Positions 1-6,824 are shown, counted from the stretch's first letter. The stretch: 9,816 nucleotides of DNA from Syntrophomonadaceae bacterium (GCA_012798055.1 JAAZOA010000339.1:1-9816); one strand, 5' to 3'. Notes: generated by a model not told the origin, from the sequence alone. Numbers and translations are program-made.

Positions 1-2
1 CA

Positions 3-623
3 CAGGCAGCTGCAGCTGTCAATTCTGCTTATGCCAACCTCAAAAACATAGAAGTGCAACTGGGCAACACCACCATTAAAAGCCCGATCGAGGGCATATT
101 AACCACCCAGACAATAAATCCCGGCCAGGTTGTTCCCGCTAATACCACCTTACTTACGCTGGTGGATACATCAAGCCTCAGATTCAAGACGACCATAAGC
201 CAGGACAGTGTGAACCAGTTAACCCCAGGCCAGGCACTGAGCATTTACGTAGACAGCTATCCCGGACGCACCTTTGCGGGTACGGTCTCCTCGGTAGGGC
301 CTATAGCTGTCAGCACTGGCGAGGTATTTCCTGTGGAGATAACGGTGAGCAACGATAGCAGCTTGATGGCAGGAATGTCAGCGCGTTCGACCTTGATCAT
401 TAAATCCCAGGGGGTTGCTGTACCCCTGGCAGCCGTGCAGCAGGAAAATGGGCAGAACTTCGTCTTTGTGGCCGATGACGCTCAAGTTAAGCGCCGGCTG
501 GTAAGGACCGGTTTCGGAAACGATACCGAAATTATTGTCCTGGAAGGCCTGAGTGAAGGCGAAGAAGTGGTTACGACCAGTCTCAATATCCTTGCTGATG
601 GGATGCAGGTCAAGATCCAATAA
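3..623 (+). CDS. Membrane fusion protein / efflux periplasmic adaptor (HlyD/AcrA/MacA type), 5' truncated by window edge
   Basis: This is the C-terminal part of an efflux adaptor subunit, which bridges an inner-membrane pump to the cell exterior. The frame is open from base 3 with no stop upstream, so the gene begins outside the window. A GTG at 54 lies inside the conserved lipoyl region and is not a credible start. About 206 codons are visible. The first ~15 residues are Ala-rich, like the end of a coiled-coil hairpin. The lipoyl half-motif follows (TTIKSPIEGILT, then PGQVV), then a beta-barrel segment (GQALSIYVDSYPGRTFAGTV) and a membrane-proximal C-terminal domain (MAGMSARSTLII, VPLAAVQQENG, GLSEGEEVV, LADGMQVKIQ). 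These are the usual landmarks of RND/MacA-type adaptors. It precedes an ABC exporter gene by 38 bases with no terminator between, so co-transcription is likely. Family assignment is firm. The pump it serves is inferred from position only. Confidence 0.88.
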   Translation, partial: QAAAAVNSAYANLKNIEVQLGNTTIKSPIEGILTTQTINPGQVVPANTTLLTLVDTSSLRFKTTISQDSVNQLTPGQALSIYVDSYPGRTFAGTVSSVGPIAVSTGEVFPVEITVSNDSSLMAGMSARSTLIIKSQGVAVPLAAVQQENGQNFVFVADDAQVKRRLVRTGFGNDTEIIVLEGLSEGEEVVTTSLNILADGMQVKIQ

Positions 624-646
624 AATCATAAGCCATCGACTTCGAC

Positions 647-652
647 AGGAGA
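647..652 (+). promoter_or_regulatory. Ribosome binding site for ABC subunit 1
   Basis: AGGAGA sits 9 bases before the ATG at 662. It supports that ATG as the start and shows independent translation after the 38-base gap from the adaptor gene. Confidence 0.75.
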
Positions 653-661
653 TAATCGTTA

Positions 662-2386
662 ATGCTCCGTTTGCTGAGATATTTACAACCATACAGCTGG
701 ATGCTGTTAGGGGTGGTTTTGTGCCTTTTCGCCCAGTCCCTGGCCGAATTGGCCCTGCCCACCCTTATGGCAGATGTGGTCAACAATGGCATGCTCCGGG
801 GGGATACGGGCTATATTACCAAATATGGCAGCTATATGCTGGCGGTAGCAATGGCCAGCGGAATCTTCTCCATTACTGCGAACTATATATCGGCAATGGT
901 AGGCATGGGCTTCGGCCGCGACCTGCGCCATAAGACTTTCACCAGGGTAGAAAGCTATTCCCTGCGCGAATTCGAAAAAATCGGGGCCGCGTCCCTAATC
1001 ACCCGCACCACCAATGACATAACCCAGATCCAGATGCTCATAGTGATGGGCCTGCGCTTCCTGGTGTATTCACCGATCATGTGTATCGGCGGAGTAATTA
1101 TGGCTTATTCCAAGGACCACAAGCTGACCCTGGTTCTGGCGGTAGCGTTGCCCTTGATGCTTTTTTTGATTGGCGGAGTTGCTTCTATAATTGTACCGCT
1201 GTTTAAAACCCTGCAGCTAAAACTGGACAAGGTGAACCTGGTCCTCAGGGAAAACCTGACCGGGATACGCGTAATCAGGGCCTTCAATCGCCTAATCCAT
1301 GAAAGCGAGAGATTCCGGGCAGCCAACCTTGACCTCACCGAAACGGCCATCAAGGTCAATAAGATTATGGCTGGCATGCAGCCGATAATGATGCTAATGC
1401 TAAATTTCACCTCCATTGCGATCATCTGGTTCGGGGGGATCCGCGTAAGCCAGAATAATATGCAGCTGGGTGACATGATGGCTTTCATCCAGTACGCCAT
1501 GACCGTTATGTTCTCCATAATCATGGTTACTATCATGTTTTTCATGATTCCGCGGGCCGAAGCTTCAGCAGTCAGGGTCAACGAAGTCCTGGATATGCCG
1601 CCCGATATCAATGACCCGGCAGACCCTAAGATTCCTGCCCAGAAGGGCAGGGTCGAGTTTCGGGAGGTGGTTTTTGCCTATCCGGGTGCGGAAGAGCCGG
1701 TTTTGTGCAATATCACCTTTGCCATCCAGCCAGGGGAAGTAACCGCTATTATCGGTGGAACCGGTTCAGGCAAATCGACACTCATCAACCTCATACCCCG
1801 TTTCTATGATGTGGTCAGCGGCGCCGTGTTGGTGGACGGGGTGGATGTCAGGGAGATGAGTCAGCAAGTCCTGCGTTCCAAATTGGGTTTTGTACCTCAA
1901 ACACCGGTGATCTTCAGCGGTACGATAGCGACCAATATACGTTACGGCAAAAATGATGCCAGTGATGAGGAGATCCGCAAAGCAGCTGAAGTGGCCCAGG
2001 CTATGGAGTTTATTGCTTCCATGCCCGAGGGCTTCAATGCGCCGGTAGCCCAGGGGGGCACCAATCTATCAGGGGGCCAGAAACAACGACTGTCTGTAGC
2101 CCGGGCTTTGGTCAGGGAGGCAGAAATCTACATCCTCGATGACAGCTTTTCCGCCCTGGATTTTAAAACCGATGCCAATTTGCGGGCAGCGCTTAAAAAA
2201 GAGCTGTCTCATGCCAGTGTGATAATAGTCGCCCAAAGGGTAGCCACGGTAATGGATGCTGACCGGATAATGGTGCTGGACCAGGGGCGAATCGTGGGTA
2301 TGGGCACCCACCGGGAGCTTTTAAATACTTGTAAAGTCTACCGGGAGATAGTCCTGTCCCAGTTGTCGGAAGAGGAGATAGCATGA
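662..2386 (+). CDS. Heterodimeric ABC exporter subunit 1 (degenerate-site subunit, BmrC/TM287-like)
   Basis: This 574-residue half-transporter has an N-terminal six-helix transmembrane domain (about residues 12-300) and a C-terminal ATPase domain. ATPase motifs visible are Walker A GGTGSGKST (365-373, K371), signature LSGGQ (469-473) and Walker B ILDD ending at D493. The residue after the Walker B Asp, normally the catalytic Glu, is D494. The switch-loop His is Q525 (VAQRVAT). In the TM287/288 and BmrCD family this Asp/Gln combination marks the subunit whose own Walker motifs form the non-hydrolysing site. Its intact LSGGQ would complete the competent site of the partner. The partner gene overlaps by 4 bases (ATGA), the classic sign of translational coupling and a fixed stoichiometry. 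It probably exports drugs, lipids or peptides. The substrate cannot be read from sequence. Confidence 0.93.
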   Translation: MLRLLRYLQPYSWMLLGVVLCLFAQSLAELALPTLMADVVNNGMLRGDTGYITKYGSYMLAVAMASGIFSITANYISAMVGMGFGRDLRHKTFTRVESYSLREFEKIGAASLITRTTNDITQIQMLIVMGLRFLVYSPIMCIGGVIMAYSKDHKLTLVLAVALPLMLFLIGGVASIIVPLFKTLQLKLDKVNLVLRENLTGIRVIRAFNRLIHESERFRAANLDLTETAIKVNKIMAGMQPIMMLMLNFTSIAIIWFGGIRVSQNNMQLGDMMAFIQYAMTVMFSIIMVTIMFFMIPRAEASAVRVNEVLDMPPDINDPADPKIPAQKGRVEFREVVFAYPGAEEPVLCNITFAIQPGEVTAIIGGTGSGKSTLINLIPRFYDVVSGAVLVDGVDVREMSQQVLRSKLGFVPQTPVIFSGTIATNIRYGKNDASDEEIRKAAEVAQAMEFIASMPEGFNAPVAQGGTNLSGGQKQRLSVARALVREAEIYILDDSFSALDFKTDANLRAALKKELSHASVIIVAQRVATVMDADRIMVLDQGRIVGMGTHRELLNTCKVYREIVLSQLSEEEIA

Positions 2387-4332
2387 GCAAAGGGCCGCCC
2401 CAACCCACACCCCGGCACGGACCACCTGGTCCCGGTGGTGGACGTGGATTCGGACAGATAATTGATAAAGCCCAGGATTTCAAGGGCACCATGAAACGCC
2501 TGATCGAGTATCTGCGTCCTGAACAGACACGGTTCATGATAATTTTCATATTGGCGATAGCCAGTACGGTTTTCTCGATCCTGGGCCCCAAAATCATGGG
2601 TAAAGCCACGACCAAGTTGGGAGAAGGGGTTCTGGCCAGGTATGCCTACTATATGCAGTTGAACAGCGCTATAGAAAATCATATGCCCGCGGCTTATATC
2701 AATAGATTGAGGCATCAGCCCATCCCTGGATTCGATTTCGCTTATATCGGCAAGATACTGCTCTTGATGATCGGGCTCTACTTGTTGAGCGCCCTGCTGC
2801 TGTATATAATGGCCTATATCATGGCCAGTGTAAGCCAGACAACCGTCTATCGGATGCGTAATGATGTTAAAGAGAAGTTGGACCGGCTCCCCTTGAAATA
2901 TTTCGATCAGCGAACATATGGGGAAATACTTAGCAGGGTCACCAATGACATGGATAATATCGCCAACACTTTACAGCAGAGTCTGACTCAGTTGGTCACT
3001 TCCGCGGTGACTCTGGTGGGCATACTCATCATGATGCTCACCATTAGCCCGCTGATGACTTTGATCGCCTTGTTTACGCTGCCGGCCAGCGGGGTGATAA
3101 CCGCAATCATCGCCCAGTATTCACAGAAATATTTTGCAGCCCAGCAGAAAAACCTGGGGGAGCTCAATGGACATGTGGAAGAAATGTACGGTGGGCACCG
3201 AGTGGTGAAGGTTTTCGGGCATGAAAGAGAATCGATCGCTAAATTCCAGACCATAAATACGGAATTGTACAAGGTAGGATGGAAAGCCCAGTTTGTTTCG
3301 GGGGTAATCTTCCCAGCCATGAACTTCGTAAACAATATCGGGTACGTACTGGTGTGTATAGTCGGCGGACTCCTGGTGGCTAAAAGATCTATTGAGATAG
3401 GAGATATCCAGGCTTTTATCACCTATATGCGGCAATTTACCCAGCCGATCATCCAGGTGGCCAACATTACCAATGTTCTGCAGTCAACAGTTGCTTCAGC
3501 GGAGCGGGTATTTGAAATCCTGGATGAACCCGAGGAGATACCTGACAAGGAACCTGCCACCGTCATCGACTTCCCCAGGGGAAATGTGAGATTTGAGCAT
3601 GTTAGATTTTATTACCAGGAAGACAAGCCGCTTATCGATGACCTCAGCATAGATGTTAAAGCGGGCCAGACAATCGCTATTGTTGGACCTACCGGTGCCG
3701 GTAAGACTACCTTGGTCAACCTGATCATGCGTTTCTACGATGTGGTAAGCGGCAGTATTACCATCGACGGAGTCGATATAAGGGACATGAAACGCGGTGA
3801 CCTAAGGGCTATGTTTGGGATGGTCCTGCAGGATACCTGGCTATTCAATGGCACAATAAGAGAAAACATTGCCTATGGGAGGGAAAATGCCACCAGGGAT
3901 GAAGTATGCGCAGCGGCCCAGGCAGCCCACGCTCATCATTTCATCCAGACCCTGCCTGAGGGTTACGATACGGTGCTCAACGAAGAAGCCTCCAATATAT
4001 CCCAGGGTCAAAAACAGCTCTTGACTATCGCCAGGGCCTTTCTGGCTGATCCTGCTATACTTATCCTCGACGAAGCCACCAGCAATGTCGATACGCGCAC
4101 CGAGGTACTGATACAGGATGCCATGGCTAGCCTCATGCAAGAAAGGACCAGCTTTGTGATTGCCCATCGCCTCTCGACAATACGCCATGCCGACTTGATT
4201 TTAGTCATGAACCAGGGCGCGATAATAGAGCAGGGGACTCACCCGGAACTGCTGGCCCGGGGCGGATTTTATGCTGATCTCTATAACAGCCAGTTCACGG
4301 GAAGACAGTTGGATGATAATATTGTATCGTGA
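2383..4332 (+). CDS. Heterodimeric ABC exporter subunit 2 (catalytic-site subunit, BmrD/TM288-like)
   Basis: This 649-residue half-transporter pairs with the preceding subunit. The first ~24 residues are rich in Pro and Gly (low complexity). A conserved QDFKGTMKRLIEYL segment leads into the transmembrane domain. The first two membrane helices (about 51-69 and 124-149) are separated by an unusually long loop of about 55 residues, as is common in this subunit type. ATPase motifs are Walker A GPTGAGKTT (435-443, K441), Walker B ILILDE (D563, catalytic E564), D-loop SNVD and switch H595 (IAHRLST). All of these are canonical. The signature is ISQGQ (539-543) instead of LSGGQ. That deviation matches the partner's degenerate Walker half, so the two subunits' changes fall in the same ATP site. 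AGGAG at 2373-2377 precedes the ATG by 5 bases, inside the upstream gene. Confidence 0.93.
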   Translation: MSKGPPQPTPRHGPPGPGGGRGFGQIIDKAQDFKGTMKRLIEYLRPEQTRFMIIFILAIASTVFSILGPKIMGKATTKLGEGVLARYAYYMQLNSAIENHMPAAYINRLRHQPIPGFDFAYIGKILLLMIGLYLLSALLLYIMAYIMASVSQTTVYRMRNDVKEKLDRLPLKYFDQRTYGEILSRVTNDMDNIANTLQQSLTQLVTSAVTLVGILIMMLTISPLMTLIALFTLPASGVITAIIAQYSQKYFAAQQKNLGELNGHVEEMYGGHRVVKVFGHERESIAKFQTINTELYKVGWKAQFVSGVIFPAMNFVNNIGYVLVCIVGGLLVAKRSIEIGDIQAFITYMRQFTQPIIQVANITNVLQSTVASAERVFEILDEPEEIPDKEPATVIDFPRGNVRFEHVRFYYQEDKPLIDDLSIDVKAGQTIAIVGPTGAGKTTLVNLIMRFYDVVSGSITIDGVDIRDMKRGDLRAMFGMVLQDTWLFNGTIRENIAYGRENATRDEVCAAAQAAHAHHFIQTLPEGYDTVLNEEASNISQGQKQLLTIARAFLADPAILILDEATSNVDTRTEVLIQDAMASLMQERTSFVIAHRLSTIRHADLILVMNQGAIIEQGTHPELLARGGFYADLYNSQFTGRQLDDNIVS

Positions 4333-4373
4333 GCATAGTAGAATATTGAATAAAGGACAGGGGGAGTCAGCAC

Positions 4374-5000
4374 ATGACCCATTTAAAACCCCACTCCAAA
4401 TTTGTAGATATAATCACCAAACTTATGATCGCCGGTGGGCTAGCTATCATCGTGTGGATCCTATGGCCGTTTGCAGGTCCTGGCGCTCAAAATCCCATCC
4501 CTCCTGTTAATCCCCCAGTTAAGGAATATGTCCAGCCTCACGAGCCTCCCATGGCAGTAGGTGTGCCGGTGCGCATACAGATACCTGCCATCGGTGTGGA
4601 TGCCGCAGTTCAGCCGGTTGGATTGACTGGCGAAGGGGCGATGGGGGTTCCTGACAATCTGAGTGATGTCTCCTGGTACCAGAAGGGAGTAAAACCTGGC
4701 GAAGCTGGCCAGGCAGTGATTGCAGGACATACCAGCAGTCGGGGATGGGTGCCGGCAGTTTTTGATGACCTGGACAAATTGCAGGCTGGAGATAAAATCA
4801 TCATCGTTGATGAGCTGGGCAACAAGATCAGTTTTGCGGTCCGGGAAAGCCGAATCTACGAAGCCGATGCCAATCCGGCCGAAATCTATACCGGCAGCAG
4901 CCAAGCGCATCTCAACCTGATAACCTGTACCGGCAAATTCAACGTGATCACCCAGAGCTTTCCGCAGCGGCTGGTGGTTTTTTCAGATGCCCAGTTCTAG
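4374..5000 (+). CDS. Class F-type sortase (cysteine transpeptidase)
   Basis: This 208-residue membrane-anchored sortase would cleave a sorting signal in surface proteins and join them to cell wall or another acceptor. It has a short cytoplasmic N-terminus, one membrane helix (about 14-33), a Pro-rich linker (about 40-62) and a catalytic beta-barrel. Catalytic residues are H119 (IAGHTSS), C185 (LITCTG) and R199 (FPQRLVVF). The landmarks IPAIGVDAAVQPVGL, VSWYQKGVKPGEAGQAVIAGH and LNLITCTGKF resemble class F sortases more than class A-D, which have TLSTC/TLTTC-type motifs. AGGGGGAG at 4359-4366 lies 7 bases before the ATG. The gap to the ABC gene is 41 bases without a terminator, so it may be in the same transcript. 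No substrate with an LPXTG-like tail is in the window, so partner proteins are unknown. The class assignment is by motif resemblance only. Confidence 0.87.
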   Translation: MTHLKPHSKFVDIITKLMIAGGLAIIVWILWPFAGPGAQNPIPPVNPPVKEYVQPHEPPMAVGVPVRIQIPAIGVDAAVQPVGLTGEGAMGVPDNLSDVSWYQKGVKPGEAGQAVIAGHTSSRGWVPAVFDDLDKLQAGDKIIIVDELGNKISFAVRESRIYEADANPAEIYTGSSQAHLNLITCTGKFNVITQSFPQRLVVFSDAQF

Positions 5001-5024
5001 AGATCTGGAAGCATTGAGGGTGGC

Positions 5025-5053
5025 TTGACGAAACCGGCATTCTGTTATAGAAT
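5025..5053 (+). promoter_or_regulatory. Sigma-A-type promoter of tRNA-Pro
   Basis: TTGACG (5025-5030) and TAGAAT (5048-5053) are spaced by 17 bases. Transcription would begin near 5060, a few bases before the tRNA 5' end at 5065. The -10 area reads TTATAGAATAT and is repeated in the threonine synthase promoter. Confidence 0.7.
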
Positions 5054-5064
5054 ATTCTTTGCGT

Positions 5065-5142
5065 CGGGGTGTAGCTCAGTTTGGTATGAGCGCTACGTTG
5101 GGGACGTAGAGGCCGCTGGTTCAAGTCCAGTCACTCCGACCA
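5065..5142 (+). tRNA. tRNA-Pro (anticodon GGG)
   Basis: A full cloverleaf can be folded by eye. The acceptor stem is CGGGGTG/CACTCCG with one G-T pair, starting with C1-G72 as is typical of bacterial tRNA-Pro. The D stem is GCTC/GAGC. The anticodon stem is CTACG/CGTAG with loop TTGGGGA, giving anticodon GGG at 5100-5102 followed by G37. The T arm is GCTGG/CCAGT with loop TTCAAGT. The discriminator is A, and the CCA end (5140-5142) is encoded in the DNA. It decodes proline CCC (and CCU by wobble). It is a single tRNA with its own promoter and terminator. Confidence 0.96.
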
Positions 5143-5172
5143 TTTTTATGTAATAAATATGAATCACCTGTT

Positions 5173-5204
5173 TGGACCTTGCTTTGGGAGGTCCACTATT
5201 TTTT
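5173..5204 (+). terminator. Rho-independent terminator after tRNA-Pro
   Basis: TGGACCT (5173-5179) pairs with AGGTCCA (5189-5195), with a loop of about 9 bases. CTA and then six T (5199-5204) follow. It ends the tRNA transcript and any read-through from the sortase operon. The T-tract is also the final two Lys codons and lies beside the stop codon of the opposing hydrolase gene. The reverse strand has no T-tract after the hairpin, so it should act only rightwards. Confidence 0.82.
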
Positions 5205-6095
5205 GTAGAAATATAGTCTTCCGTTTTCCAACTGGTGAGTCAGTTCGTCCCGGTCATATAGGTAGGTTATAAGAGCTCCAGCAGTGGATAGGGAGTAAAA
5301 GTACTCTGTGAAATCAAGAACCAGCTCCTGGAGAATGCAGATCTCCTCCAGCAGTTCCTCCCTGGTATGGGGCTGAGCAAGCAGATCCCTGACTAGATCG
5401 AGATAGTAGTTGAGGTTGTCCCGGTTGATCGTTACCAGATCAACAATTTCCGCCTGGGTGTACACCTGCTCGGCATGACCGAGTACAAACCAGTCATAGT
5501 CGAGTTGGTTGATGAAATCATAGGTGTTGAGCTGGTCTTGAATGGCGAATAAAAAAGGGAACGAATATTTGCCGATGATTTCCCTGCTAAACAGGGCATC
5601 CCCCAGGAAACAGACCCGGTCCCGGGTGCCGATACCGATCTGCCCCGGCGAATGGCCAGCCAGGGGCAGAATCTCGAATTTCTCCTCGTTGATCCGGCAC
5701 GGTCCTGGCTGCACGATTTCGTCTATACGTAGGGGCTGGCCTTTCAAGAAATGACGTTTCAGCTCCCTCATGGGACTGCCCCCGTACAAGTAGATAGGGA
5801 ACAGCTGGCTGTTTCCCAGGTAGAGCTGTTCATCTACGCCGGCATACAACATACTGCCGGGGTAATTTTGCTGCAGGAATGCTATCCCCCCGGCATGATC
5901 GGGATGATGATGGGTGCTGAACAAATATTTGATGTTAAAATTCTGGGCCTGGATTGTCTCAGCTATTTTGCGAGCCTGCTGGTTGTTGTCGCCGCTGTCG
6001 ATAAGCAGGGTGTATTTGTCTTTGAACTGGAAAAGCCCCAGGTTGGTTGGAGCCTGTATATAATAAGTATTGCCGTTGATCTTGTGGAGCTGCAT
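5196..6095 (-). CDS. Metallo-beta-lactamase-fold hydrolase
   Basis: This is a 299-residue soluble protein of the MBL superfamily, usually dinuclear metal hydrolases. The motif THHHPDHAGG gives H62, H64, D66 and H67. Further ligands are H148 (LAGHSPGQ), D166 (FLGDALF) and H207 (VLGHAEQ), so the metal site is complete. The strand-1 motif LLIDSGDNN is also typical. The C-terminal ~90 residues are mostly helical and carry no motif I recognise. The open frame runs 36 bases further upstream to a GTG at 6131. The ATG at 6095 is preferred because GGAGG (6101-6105) lies 5 bases before it and the upstream codons have no ribosome site. It lies 48 bases downstream of the DUF2726-like gene on the same strand, so the two are probably co-transcribed. 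The substrate is unknown. Glyoxalase-II-like, lactonase-like and other activities are all possible. Confidence 0.88.
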   Translation of the reverse strand: MQLHKINGNTYYIQAPTNLGLFQFKDKYTLLIDSGDNNQQARKIAETIQAQNFNIKYLFSTHHHPDHAGGIAFLQQNYPGSMLYAGVDEQLYLGNSQLFPIYLYGGSPMRELKRHFLKGQPLRIDEIVQPGPCRINEEKFEILPLAGHSPGQIGIGTRDRVCFLGDALFSREIIGKYSFPFLFAIQDQLNTYDFINQLDYDWFVLGHAEQVYTQAEIVDLVTINRDNLNYYLDLVRDLLAQPHTREELLEEICILQELVLDFTEYFYSLSTAGALITYLYDRDELTHQLENGRLYFYKK

Positions 6096-6100
6096 GTATA

Positions 6101-6105
6101 CCTCC
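6101..6105 (-). promoter_or_regulatory. Ribosome binding site that decides the hydrolase start
   Basis: Read on the minus strand this is GGAGG, 5 bases before the ATG at 6095-6093. It argues for the internal ATG over the longer GTG reading frame. Confidence 0.75.
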
Positions 6106-6143
6106 GCCGATAATGCTTTATTTTCAACCACCGCAGCCTGCGA

Positions 6144-6689
6144 TCAAAAATCGATGCCGAATTTTCGCAGGGATCCCACCAGGGACTCCCGGGAAGGCGG
6201 CGCATCCAGATTCAAAGTGATACATGCCAAGCCAGCTGCGGCCAAAGCCCGGGCTGTAAACTGTGCAGAAACCAGATCCGCCTGAGAGGTACCAGGCGAG
6301 GCTAAAATAATGCCTGCCAAGGGCTTTAATTGTGCCTGCTCTACAACCAACAGGTCCACACTGCGCTCATCAATGCGGAACTGGTATTCTTTGCGATTCT
6401 TGGTCCCCGGCGGCACGAGGAGCAGGTCGGCGAGGCGAACATGGGGGAAAATCTCGAAACGACTTCCGGACAGGATTTCTCTCAGTAAATTCCAGATGGG
6501 CAGGGCCTGGTCATCCAGCAAGGGTTCCTTTTTCCGATAGGGCATATTGTCCGCTTGTATCCACTTCTCGCTGATATCTATGAAATCACCCTGCTGGGAA
6601 CGGCTTCGATTAACCTGAGCAGGTTTGGCTGCGTCCAGAAGCAACTTAATTACAACAATAACCAGTATGGCTATCAGCAGTTGCGGCAT
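6144..6689 (-). CDS. Membrane-anchored DUF2726-like protein with altered core motif
   Basis: This 181-residue protein has an N-terminal membrane helix (about 3-19) and then a domain resembling DUF2726, a small family usually linked to restriction-endonuclease-like (PD-(D/E)XK-type) folds. Shared landmarks are YRKKEPLLDDQALPIWNLLREIL (start of the domain, about 51-73), HVRLADLLLVPPG (83-95), RIDERSVDLLVVEQ (105-118) and a C-terminal ALAAAGLACITL. In typical members the strand after the VDF-like motif reads roughly ELDD followed by a His. Here the equivalent reads AGIILASPGTSQ (125-136), so the acidic pair is absent although the Asp at 112 remains. A nuclease role is therefore doubtful. The ATG at 6689 has GGAGGAG (6697-6703 on the minus strand) in front of it. 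It is the first gene of a two-gene unit with the hydrolase. The domain name rests on motif memory, and the function is not known. Confidence 0.7.
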   Translation of the reverse strand: MPQLLIAILVIVVIKLLLDAAKPAQVNRSRSQQGDFIDISEKWIQADNMPYRKKEPLLDDQALPIWNLLREILSGSRFEIFPHVRLADLLLVPPGTKNRKEYQFRIDERSVDLLVVEQAQLKPLAGIILASPGTSQADLVSAQFTARALAAAGLACITLNLDAPPSRESLVGSLRKFGIDF

Positions 6690-6740
6690 GTTTTCACTCC
6701 TCCAATCGGGTTAATGGATTATCGGCGTAGACGTTAAGGT

Positions 6741-6755
6741 TGTATATATGATACA
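6741..6755. promoter_or_regulatory. Possible operator palindrome TGTAT-ATATG-ATACA
   Basis: Perfect 5-base half-sites TGTAT and ATACA are separated by 5 bases in the divergent intergenic region. A second inverted pair, AAGGTT (6736-6741) and AACCTT (6764-6769), flanks it. On the minus strand the palindrome contains TATCAT and TATATA, either of which could be a -10 box for the DUF2726-like/hydrolase unit, but no good -35 is visible. A repressor site is plausible. AT-rich chance symmetry is also possible. Confidence 0.3.
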
Positions 6756-6795
6756 CGGAAAAAAACCTTTATGGTTAGGATTATTATGTCAGCGC

Positions 6796-6824
6796 TTTAA
6801 CCTGAAGGCATTTCATTATAGAAT
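6796..6824 (+). promoter_or_regulatory. Probable promoter of threonine synthase
   Basis: TTTAAC (6796-6801) and TAGAAT (6819-6824) are spaced by 17 bases, predicting a start near 6831 and a leader of about 40 bases. The leader is too short for a T-box or riboswitch. The -10 area is TTATAGAATAT, identical over 11 bases to the tRNA-Pro promoter. The -35 is weak. Confidence 0.55.

Noticed and set aside
54..623. GTG at 54 as start of the adaptor gene
   Set aside because: The frame is open to the window edge and the GTG lies inside the conserved lipoyl region. The upstream Ala-rich codons fit the end of the coiled-coil, so the gene is truncated by the window and does not start here.
553..933. 126-codon plus-strand open frame across the adaptor/ABC junction
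   Set aside because: It overlaps two well-supported genes in another frame and has no recognisable motif, so it is a shadow frame.
1105..1611. 168-codon minus-strand open frame inside ABC subunit 1
   Set aside because: It is antisense to the transmembrane domain of a clear gene. Its hydrophobic, Ile/Met-rich look is a by-product of the coding strand.
6096..6131. Longer N-terminus for the MBL hydrolase starting at GTG 6131
   Set aside because: No ribosome site precedes the GTG. GGAGG lies 5 bases before the internal ATG, where the family-like N-terminus begins.
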